Origin: Bacteroidetes bacterium OLB12 | GTDB lineage: Bacteria > Bacteroidota > Bacteroidia > Cytophagales > Cyclobacteriaceae | Direction: 5' to 3' | DNA length: 64,000 bases | Assembly: GCA_001567185.1 (NCBI GenBank) | Contig: LNFR01000009.1 | Location: 1-64,000 of the forward strand | Part shown: in pieces, positions 54,984-62,220 of the stretch | How positions within the stretch are numbered: position 1 is the first letter of the stretch | Layout of the letters: each line of letters opens with the position of its first letter | Notes under the pieces: model-generated | Told to the model about the DNA's origin: nothing | The model's database searches: none | What the model saw: the letters and a program-made list of their open reading frames with translations, nothing else | Made by a program: the position numbers and the translations under genes

Positions 54984-57701
54984 ATGTCCTCCAAAAAACT
55001 CTTCTTACTCGATGCCTACGCGCTTATCTACCGCGCACATTTTGCCTTTACCAAGAATCCGCGCATCAACTCCAAAGGCCATAATACATCTGTTCCGTTC
55101 GGGTTTACAAATACCTTATTGGAGGTAATTCAAAAACAAAAACCCACACACCTTGCCGTGGCCTTCGATACTTCTGCGCCTACTTTTCGCGATCAAATCT
55201 TTACGGAATACAAAGCCACACGCCAGGAAACCCCCGAAGACATTCGTAGTAGCTTACCCATCATAAAAGAAATTCTGAAAGGGTTTAATATCCCGATTCT
55301 TGCGTTAGATGGGTATGAAGCGGATGATATTATTGGCACTATTGCCAAACGTGCCGAACAAGAAGGCTTTGATGTGTTTATGATGACACCCGACAAAGAT
55401 TTTGGGCAATTGGTAACAGATAAAATTAAACTTTATAAACCCGCCTACATGGGCAATGCGGTTGATATACTTGGCCCAAAAGAAGTTTGTGAGAAATGGG
55501 ATATTGAAAATGTAAGCCAGGTAATTGATATACTCGGTTTGCAAGGCGATGCCTCCGATAATATTCCCGGCATACCGGGCGTGGGGCCCAAAACTGCTGC
55601 CGACCTTTTAAAAAAATACAAAACCGTAGAGAGCGTGGTGGCAAATGCTGCTGAACTGAAAGGCAAACAAAAAGAACGGGTTGAACAATTTGGCGAACAA
55701 GCCATCCTTTCCAAAAAGCTTGCAACGATTATTACCGATGTTCCCCTTGAATGGAATGAACAAGATCTGGCTTACACCGGGCCCGATATAGAAAAATTAA
55801 AACCAATTCTGGAAGAACTGGAATTTAAAACCATGATGCCGCGCATCTTCGGGTTACAGTCAGGGGCAACACCTGCAGAACCTTCCGTTGCCACACCAAA
55901 AGCCGCACAGCTTTCCATGTTTGGAGGCGAAGAATTGTTAACCGAGTCAACGCTGGAGAAAAAAGTATTTCAGGCCGAAAATGTTTCATACAAAACAATT
56001 GAAACTGCGGAAGATCGTGTAAGCCTGGTGCAGAAGCTAAAAACCCAGCGCGAGTTTGCATTGGAAATAATAACGGATGGTTCTGAAAATTTTGATTTTG
56101 AAATTACGCACCTGGTGCTCGGGGCCAACCCTGGCGAAGCGTATTTCATTCCGGTAACATCAGAAAAAATTCTGGACGATTTCAAAACTGTATTGGAAGA
56201 TGAAGGTATCCGGAAAGTTGGGCATAACATTAAAGCCTCGGTACTGGCTTTGAAAAAATATCAGATTGATGTACAAGGCCCTCTTTACGATACCCTGCTG
56301 GCACATTACTTAATAGAACCTGAAGCTTCACACGATCTTGGAATTTTGTGCGCGCAATATCTCCAATACCAGGTAAGCGAAACCGGTTCTGAAATGGAAC
56401 AACATTGCGAGCGCATCGACCAGGTATTGCAACTAAAGGAAAAATTACAACAAGAACTGGAACACCGCGGCCAGTGGCGCTTGCTGCACGATGTTGAAAT
56501 GCCTTTGTCCCGCGTGCTGGCCGATATGGAATACGAAGGTGTAACCATAGATGAAGAAGCATTAAAATGGATGAGCGATGCGCTGAAAAGCGATAGTCAT
56601 AAAGTACAGAAAGAAATTTATCAGCTGGCAGGTACAGAATTTAACATCGCATCGCCAAAGCAATTAGGTGAAATTTTGTTTGATAAAATGAAATTGCTTG
56701 ACAAAGCAAAGAAGACCAAGACAGGCCAGTATGCAACAGGCGAAGAAGTGTTGATTAAGTTAGCCGATGAACACGAAATAGCACGCAAGATTCTCGACTT
56801 CCGTGAGTATGAAAAACTTCGTTCAACTTACGTAGATGCGTTGCCCAAAATGGTAAGCAAGTTCGATCAGCGCATTCACACCGACTACCGGCAAGCTGTT
56901 GCTGCCACGGGCCGGTTAAGTTCTAATAATCCCAATCTTCAAAACATTCCGATCCGTACGGAGAAAGGACGACAAATACGAAGCGCATTTGTGCCTCGCA
57001 GCAATGAGTTTTTATTTATGTCGGCCGATTACTCACAAATTGAATTGCGCATTGCGGCTTCATTTGCCAAAGATGTTACCATGATTGAAGCCTTTCGCAA
57101 CAGGCGCGACATTCATGCAACCACAGCGGCCAAAGTATTTAAAGTAGATTTGGCAAAAGTTACACCTGATATGAGGCGCAAAGCCAAGGAAGTAAACTTT
57201 GGAATTTTATATGGTAGTACTGCCTTCGGGCTTTCGCAGAACCTGGGTATATCACGCACCGAAGCAGGTGAAATTATTGATTCCTACTTTAAAGAGTTCT
57301 CGGCTATTAAACGTTATATGGATGACTCCATCAATTTTGCACGCGAAAAAGAATATGTGGAAACCATCTTAGGAAGAAGACGCTACCTGCGTGATATTAA
57401 TTCGCGCAACATTACTACGCGTGGATTTGCGGAGCGCAACGCCATCAATGCTCCGATTCAGGGGAGTGCGGCTGATATCATTAAGATTGCCATGATCTTA
57501 ATTCACAAATGGCTGAAACGCGAAAACCTGAAAACTAAAATGACGATGCAGGTGCACGATGAACTGGTTTTTGATCTGCACAAGGACGAACAGGATATTG
57601 TAAAACCAAAAGTAATTGAGTTGATGAAGTCAGCCGTTTTGCTTGATGTGCCCATGGAGGTAGAGGTTGGCATTGGTAAGAGTTGGCTGGAGGCGCATTG
57701 A
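54984..57701 (+). CDS. polA: DNA polymerase I with degenerate 3'-5' exonuclease domain
   Basis: PolA is a 905-aa repair and Okazaki-fragment polymerase. The 5' nuclease domain (about 1-290) has intact FLLDAYALIYR, TPDKDFGQL and GDASDNIPGIPGVGPKTA. The polymerase domain (about 510-905) has motif A SADYSQIELRIA, motif B RRKAKEVNFGILYGS and motif C MQVHDELVFD. The proofreading domain (about 335-500) keeps its fold, but the Asp and Glu of Exo I are not visible (FALEIITDG). The Exo II Asp also seems to be replaced (KVGHNIKAS). The enzyme probably lacks 3'-5' exonuclease activity. The start ATG is 54984. Confidence 0.95.
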   Translation: MSSKKLFLLDAYALIYRAHFAFTKNPRINSKGHNTSVPFGFTNTLLEVIQKQKPTHLAVAFDTSAPTFRDQIFTEYKATRQETPEDIRSSLPIIKEILKGFNIPILALDGYEADDIIGTIAKRAEQEGFDVFMMTPDKDFGQLVTDKIKLYKPAYMGNAVDILGPKEVCEKWDIENVSQVIDILGLQGDASDNIPGIPGVGPKTAADLLKKYKTVESVVANAAELKGKQKERVEQFGEQAILSKKLATIITDVPLEWNEQDLAYTGPDIEKLKPILEELEFKTMMPRIFGLQSGATPAEPSVATPKAAQLSMFGGEELLTESTLEKKVFQAENVSYKTIETAEDRVSLVQKLKTQREFALEIITDGSENFDFEITHLVLGANPGEAYFIPVTSEKILDDFKTVLEDEGIRKVGHNIKASVLALKKYQIDVQGPLYDTLLAHYLIEPEASHDLGILCAQYLQYQVSETGSEMEQHCERIDQVLQLKEKLQQELEHRGQWRLLHDVEMPLSRVLADMEYEGVTIDEEALKWMSDALKSDSHKVQKEIYQLAGTEFNIASPKQLGEILFDKMKLLDKAKKTKTGQYATGEEVLIKLADEHEIARKILDFREYEKLRSTYVDALPKMVSKFDQRIHTDYRQAVAATGRLSSNNPNLQNIPIRTEKGRQIRSAFVPRSNEFLFMSADYSQIELRIAASFAKDVTMIEAFRNRRDIHATTAAKVFKVDLAKVTPDMRRKAKEVNFGILYGSTAFGLSQNLGISRTEAGEIIDSYFKEFSAIKRYMDDSINFAREKEYVETILGRRRYLRDINSRNITTRGFAERNAINAPIQGSAADIIKIAMILIHKWLKRENLKTKMTMQVHDELVFDLHKDEQDIVKPKVIELMKSAVLLDVPMEVEVGIGKSWLEAH

Positions 57702-57711
57702 TAATCAATGA

Positions 57712-57743
57712 TTTGTCTTGCAAATGGTGTTGTCTTATATTTG
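57712..57743 (+). promoter_or_regulatory. promoter of the toxin-antitoxin operon
   Basis: A -33 TTTG at 57712-57715 and a -7 TATATTTG at 57736-57743 match the Bacteroidota consensus with a 20-bp spacer. They sit just after the polA stop and 17 bp before the antitoxin ATG. Confidence 0.7.
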
Positions 57744-57759
57744 TAAACTATAAATATAA
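57735..57759. promoter_or_regulatory. 8-bp inverted repeat, likely autoregulatory operator
   Basis: TTATATTT (57735-57742) and AAATATAA (57752-57759) are perfect inverted arms with a 9-bp centre. They overlap the -7 element, as expected for binding by a dimeric ribbon-helix-helix antitoxin. Confidence 0.55.
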
Positions 57760-57760
57760 A

Positions 57761-57994
57761 ATGGCAACATTTACCAGTACCCTTCCTGATAGCCTGCTTG
57801 AAAAGCTTTCTGAAAAGGCTAAGGCATTGTCACTTCCTAAAAATAAATTGATTGAAACAGCTGTTCGGCTTTACCTTGAGCACCTCGAAAAAGCAGAGTA
57901 TATCAAATCATACAGTCAGGCTTCCGATGATAAGGATATTTTAGCTATCGCAGAAGAAGGCATGGCTGACTATCTTCGCCAATTAGAAAAATGA
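57761..57994 (+). CDS. ribbon-helix-helix antitoxin
   Basis: This 77-aa antitoxin starts at ATG 57761 with the RHH DNA-binding fold (TFTSTLPDSLLEKLSEKAKA, then NKLIETAVRLYLEHLE). An acidic C-terminal half (QASDDKDILAIAEEGMADYL) probably wraps the toxin. The stop overlaps the toxin ATG in ATGA form, ensuring coupled translation. An inverted repeat over the promoter suggests autorepression by the complex. Confidence 0.92.
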   Translation: MATFTSTLPDSLLEKLSEKAKALSLPKNKLIETAVRLYLEHLEKAEYIKSYSQASDDKDILAIAEEGMADYLRQLEK

Positions 57995-58323
57995 AGCAAG
58001 CTGAAATCTGGTATGCAGATTTAAATCCGGTGAAGGGTAGCGCGCAAGCTGGTGTACGCCCAGTAGTAATTGTGAGTGGCAATATGTTAAATCAATTGCT
58101 TCCTGTATGTATTGTAATTCCACTTACTACTAAAATCAAAAGGTACAAGGGTAATCCCATCCTTACACCAACAAAACTCAATGGTTTGCAGACAGAATCT
58201 GAAATGCTTGTTTTTCATGTTCGTTCAATTTCAAAAGACAGGTTGGTTCGCAAAGTTGGTAGTATCCAACGGGATGAACTTGAGCGGGTCCTGGCAACGC
58301 TGCACGATATTTTAAGGCTTTAA
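57991..58323 (+). CDS. MazF/PemK-family toxin (mRNA interferase)
   Basis: This 110-aa toxin has the MazF/PemK fold: EIWYADLNPVKGSAQAGVRPVVIVS at its start (key residues Asp and Arg), CIVIPLTTKIKR, and LVFHVRSISKDRLVRKVGSI near the C-terminus. It would cleave mRNA when the antitoxin is degraded. The pair lies between polA and the porin gene. The operon could be a plasmid-type addiction module carried on the chromosome, or a stress-response element. No mobile element flanks it. Confidence 0.94.
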   Translation: MKQAEIWYADLNPVKGSAQAGVRPVVIVSGNMLNQLLPVCIVIPLTTKIKRYKGNPILTPTKLNGLQTESEMLVFHVRSISKDRLVRKVGSIQRDELERVLATLHDILRL

Positions 58324-58410
58324 TGCAGACGATTTTTTGCTTAAGTGTAAGACTTAACACAAGTGTTACTTTAAAATTAAATAATATTGCGCCATACCAT
58401 ATTAATATCA

Positions 58411-59604
58411 ATGAAATTGCAAGCCTTCTTGTTGGTTGGTCTGTTTGCAGTAAGCACGCACCTGGCTACTGCCCAAACCATTACACCTTCTCCATATTTT
58501 ACTTTTGGCAAAGGACTCGGCATTATTTCGCCCGATAGTTTGTACCAACTCAACATCCGGTTCCGTATGCAAAACCGGGCAGCTTTTAGAACAGAAAGTG
58601 CTTCCGATTTTTCCATCGACCAGGTAGAGGCGCGCGTAAGGCGGCTACGGTTGCGACTGGACGGCTACGTGTATAATCCTAAAATTTATTATCTCATTCA
58701 GTTTTCCTTTTCGCGCTCAGACATGGATTATGATGATACCGGTTTCCCGAATGTAATTCGGGATGCCATGATCATCTATTCCGTGAATAAGCGTTTCTCT
58801 ATTGGTCTGGGACAAACCAAACTTCCGGGTAACCGCCAGCGTGTAAACTCTTCAGGCGATTTGCAATTTGCTGATCGTTCCATTGTAAATTCTACCTTTA
58901 ACATCGATCGCGACTTTGGAGCCCAGGTTTATTATAACAACTACATTAACAAATTCTATTATGTGCTGCGAGGTGCTATTTCATCAGGTGAAGGCCGTAA
59001 TATTACCGCTTCCGATAAAGGATTAGGATATACCGCACGCATTGAGATGCTTCCCTTTGGACCCTTTACAAACGGAGGCGATTATTTTGAAGGTGATCTG
59101 GCCCGCGAGCCCAAACCAAAAATTTCTTTGGGCGTTACCTTTTCACATAACGAAAACACCACACGCACTGGAGGCCAGTTGGGAAAATTCCTTTATGCCC
59201 CACGGGATATGACAACATTTATGACCGACTTTTTATTCAAATACAAAGGCATGGCCCTTGCGTGCGAATGGTTGCGGAGAGATTCGCCCAATCCGATTAC
59301 CGTAAATGATGATGGTGATGTGCGCTTTATCTATACAGGACTTGGACAAAATTACCAGGGCAGTTATATCTTCCGAAACAATTACGAGATTGTAGGCCGC
59401 TACTCGCGCGTAAGCCCGTTCGAAACGATTCAAACACTCGATGATCAAACCGAACAGTTTACGATAGGTTTTAACAAATACATTCGGGGGCATCGTTTAA
59501 AACTGCAAGGAGATATTACGTTCGAACAAAATGATTGGCTGGAAGAAACCCATCCCGACAATGATAACTGGCAAATTCGGTTTCAGATTGAGGCGGGGAT
59601 ATAG
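58411..59604 (+). CDS. outer-membrane porin of OprO/OprP-like type
   Basis: This 397-aa exported protein has a signal peptide (KLQAFLLVGLFAVSTHLATAQ) from ATG 58411. The mature part is a 16-strand-type beta barrel with repeated aromatic strands (YQLNIRFRMQNRAAF, VRRLRLRLDGYVYNPKIYY, IDRDFGAQVYYN, RLKLQGDITFEQNDW) and ends IRFQIEAGI with a C-terminal hydrophobic residue. It resembles the phosphate-selective porin O/P family used widely in Bacteroidota. Phosphate specificity is not shown by sequence alone. The upstream 87 bp contain short inverted repeats only. Confidence 0.88.
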   Translation: MKLQAFLLVGLFAVSTHLATAQTITPSPYFTFGKGLGIISPDSLYQLNIRFRMQNRAAFRTESASDFSIDQVEARVRRLRLRLDGYVYNPKIYYLIQFSFSRSDMDYDDTGFPNVIRDAMIIYSVNKRFSIGLGQTKLPGNRQRVNSSGDLQFADRSIVNSTFNIDRDFGAQVYYNNYINKFYYVLRGAISSGEGRNITASDKGLGYTARIEMLPFGPFTNGGDYFEGDLAREPKPKISLGVTFSHNENTTRTGGQLGKFLYAPRDMTTFMTDFLFKYKGMALACEWLRRDSPNPITVNDDGDVRFIYTGLGQNYQGSYIFRNNYEIVGRYSRVSPFETIQTLDDQTEQFTIGFNKYIRGHRLKLQGDITFEQNDWLEETHPDNDNWQIRFQIEAGI

Positions 59605-59616
59605 AAACCGGTTATC

Positions 59617-61656
59617 TCATTTTCCAATTGCCTGCAAAGCTGCCTCTGCCGCATAGCGCACATCCTTGTTGCGGGTAATGGTTAATATTCGTTGAATTGA
59701 TTTTTCTGCTGCAGCTGCATCCTTCCCAATCTTACCCAGAATGGTAATTAATTGATGCTGTAACCCTCCATCCTGATCGGTGGTTTTATCTAACCGCGTG
59801 GTTAACGCTTTCACTGCCGGCTTACCGATTTTCACCAACGCTTCTTTGGCAGCCTCTGTGTCATTTCCGTAATGCGGCAATACAGCCAGCATGTAGTCAA
59901 TTGCTTTGGGATTGGCAGTTCTTAAGTTTCCCAATACAGTTATTGCCAGGGTTTGAATGTTGTTCATGGTAGTCTTGTCTTCCAGACTTTTCTTATTAAG
60001 CAGGTTCACCAATGTATTCTCTAACTTAACCGGAGGTGTTTCAGAAATGGCGAGCAACTTCATCACACGCAGTTGTTCGTTCAGGTTGGTACCTTTCAAA
60101 ATCACATCTGCTTCCTCCAGCGTAGGGATCACCCCTGGTATGGCGATATTGTACTTCACACAGAAATTTATCCGGTCTTCCTTCTGGTTGGGATACGGTG
60201 TAAGCAATGCATAGTTCGAAAACTTATCGCGACAACGCTGCGCCAAAATTTTTAAATCAGATTCAGGATAATTTCTGCGGATTTCTTCATTGGTAGTTTC
60301 ATTGTACGTCATCTTAAAATGCCACGCAAAGTCGTAAAGCTGCTCATGGGCTTTTGGGTATTCGTTCGCATTTACAAAAGCAGCCAACCAACCTATCAAT
60401 TCGGTTTTTCGCTGCGGATTGGTTTCTTCTTTGTACATCGAACTCAGTTCGCCAAATAGAGTAGCGTTCAGTTTATCATCGCGCACCAGTTGTGCCGAAT
60501 AGGTTTCATATACATATTGGCGCAGGGGTTGGTTTTTGGATAGGCCTTCCATCATCTCCACATAAGCAACTTCAAACGAAAGTGCGCGTGGCAGGCCCAG
60601 TTTGTTTTGAGCGGCCAGATCGAAATATTGTTTAATTCTTGTTTTTTGCTCCGCTTCCGGAGAATCACTTTTACCAATTAACTGGATTACATAATTGGAG
60701 AGGTAATAATTGCCCACCTTGCTCAGCGCTGCAAAGCCCGATTTCCATTCGCGTGCATCTACCTGATTATCGGTGGTTAAGTACCGCACAATTTCATACG
60801 CGCGGTCATCGCCCGTTGGATAAGCAATCGTATCAAGTGTTGCCAGCAAAAAGTTTTTGTACTGCTCCGGATCAAGTTTAAATCGGGTAAATGCATACAT
60901 CACATCGTAATGCAGTTTGCCACACACATTATCGAATGGAGTTTTTGTGGCCTCGGCCACCACAGCCGAAATTTTTTCAGGGGTTGATAAATCATTCAGG
61001 TGTGGCCGGAAGGCATCCGCTTTTTCTTTACAGATTTCAGCTTGCGTTTTAGTGGAGGGGTTGGTGTTTCCATTAAGCACAATCTGCACGGTGTTGCCTT
61101 TGTTTTTATCTGCATCAACTGGTTCAATCGTTGTATCAGGCTGTGTAAACAGCGTAGCCATGTTCTTGTTCATTTTAATGCGCCCAACATAACTCATGGT
61201 TATTTCTCCGCTGGTTACATCAATAATGCGCGCACTCACTTCTATGTACGATTTCAGTTTGGTGTAGGTGCCCGAAAGAATAGCATCGATGGGCGCCAGT
61301 TGGCCTATCTTCAAAGCGGCTGCGGGTTTCATTAAATCGGTAAGAATAAATTCATGTTCTTTTAAGATCGCATCCATGCGCGTGCGTTCAAACAACTTTA
61401 GTTTATCAGGATGGCCGGAGATGGAGCCGATAATGGTTTCGGTTAAATATTCGCCAAACGCTTTGGATTGCTGTGAAGAGGGTGTAGCCGTAAACGGTAC
61501 TACGGCCAGGCTGTGTGGGGTTTTGGGTGCCGGAGCCGCAATAATTTTTGCTGCCAGTTCTTGTGTTACCGTAGGGTAACTTTTGGGTTTTTGGGCGTGG
61601 GTATTACCCGCAAGCGTTATGATAACGCCAATCAAAAGAATCTTTGTCCAATTCAT
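59617..61656 (-). CDS. exported FlgO/CsgG-like protein with C-terminal HEAT repeats
   Basis: This 679-aa protein has a signal peptide (NWTKILLIGVIITLAGNTHAQ). The N-terminal domain (about 45-185) resembles FlgO/CsgG-type modules: SLAVVPFTATPSSQQSKAFG, LFERTRMDAILKEHEF, and AILSGTYTKLKSYIEVSARI. The remainder is all-helical and ends in HEAT-type repeats (EAAKEALVKIGKPAVKALT, AEKSIQRILTITRNKDVRYA). It probably forms a periplasmic or outer-membrane scaffold. The combination is unusual and the function is unknown. It is convergent with the porin, with 12 bp between the stops. Confidence 0.82.
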   Translation of the reverse strand: MNWTKILLIGVIITLAGNTHAQKPKSYPTVTQELAAKIIAAPAPKTPHSLAVVPFTATPSSQQSKAFGEYLTETIIGSISGHPDKLKLFERTRMDAILKEHEFILTDLMKPAAALKIGQLAPIDAILSGTYTKLKSYIEVSARIIDVTSGEITMSYVGRIKMNKNMATLFTQPDTTIEPVDADKNKGNTVQIVLNGNTNPSTKTQAEICKEKADAFRPHLNDLSTPEKISAVVAEATKTPFDNVCGKLHYDVMYAFTRFKLDPEQYKNFLLATLDTIAYPTGDDRAYEIVRYLTTDNQVDAREWKSGFAALSKVGNYYLSNYVIQLIGKSDSPEAEQKTRIKQYFDLAAQNKLGLPRALSFEVAYVEMMEGLSKNQPLRQYVYETYSAQLVRDDKLNATLFGELSSMYKEETNPQRKTELIGWLAAFVNANEYPKAHEQLYDFAWHFKMTYNETTNEEIRRNYPESDLKILAQRCRDKFSNYALLTPYPNQKEDRINFCVKYNIAIPGVIPTLEEADVILKGTNLNEQLRVMKLLAISETPPVKLENTLVNLLNKKSLEDKTTMNNIQTLAITVLGNLRTANPKAIDYMLAVLPHYGNDTEAAKEALVKIGKPAVKALTTRLDKTTDQDGGLQHQLITILGKIGKDAAAAEKSIQRILTITRNKDVRYAAEAALQAIGK

Positions 61657-61813
61657 AATTTAAAAATAACCTTTAAGTTGAAAGTTAAAAAGTTGAAATC
61701 TTAAGTTGAAAATTTAGCGGGAGCAAAATCGGATTATGGTTATTTCAAATCAAAAATCACAACTCAAACATCCCTAATCGCAAATCATTAATTTAAGCTT
61801 CTATCTTTACCTC

Positions 61814-62092
61814 ATGATTTCCAAATCCTGGTTTGTAATTAAAGACGAAAACACCCGCACGTTTGAGGTAGTAACGCAATCACTGAGTGAAAATGCATTC
61901 AGCAATAAAGTGGTGGCCATGCAGCGCGAGGGGTTAAACATTACACCCGTGCTGCTGCCTGTAAGCAACCGCCACGCCAGCAAAGAACACATTTCATTTA
62001 CCGGCTACACGCGCGAGGAGGGTTTGTTTAACCGTTTGCTGCAACAGCATGCTAAGCTCATGCAACAAAAGTTCGGGGAGTGGGAGGAATAG
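61814..62092 (+). CDS. conserved small hypothetical protein (92 aa)
   Basis: This soluble protein starts MISKSWFVIKDENTRTFEVV and contains QREGLNITPVLLPVSNRH and HISFTGYTREEGLFNRLL. It looks like a compact alpha/beta domain. I cannot assign a family, though short proteins of this type are common in Bacteroidota. A TATCTTTA (-7-like) box ends 4 bp before the ATG. The upstream gap 61657-61813 holds three AAGTTGAAA-type repeats and nothing else recognised. Confidence 0.72.
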   Translation: MISKSWFVIKDENTRTFEVVTQSLSENAFSNKVVAMQREGLNITPVLLPVSNRHASKEHISFTGYTREEGLFNRLLQQHAKLMQQKFGEWEE

Positions 62093-62220
62093 AGGATAGA
62101 CACAAGATGCTTTCTACAAAGTTTTCCTCAGGAATGACATTTCATGGATAGTTACGAGGGTTTTAAAAATCCATCATCTGTCAAAGAAAACTCCTTATCT
62201 TAGGCACTCACTCATTTGTT

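Noticed and set aside
61674-61720. Three AAGTTGAAA-type repeats near 61674-61712
   Set aside because: They are short, irregularly spaced and in an AT-rich gap; too degenerate to call a CRISPR or operator.
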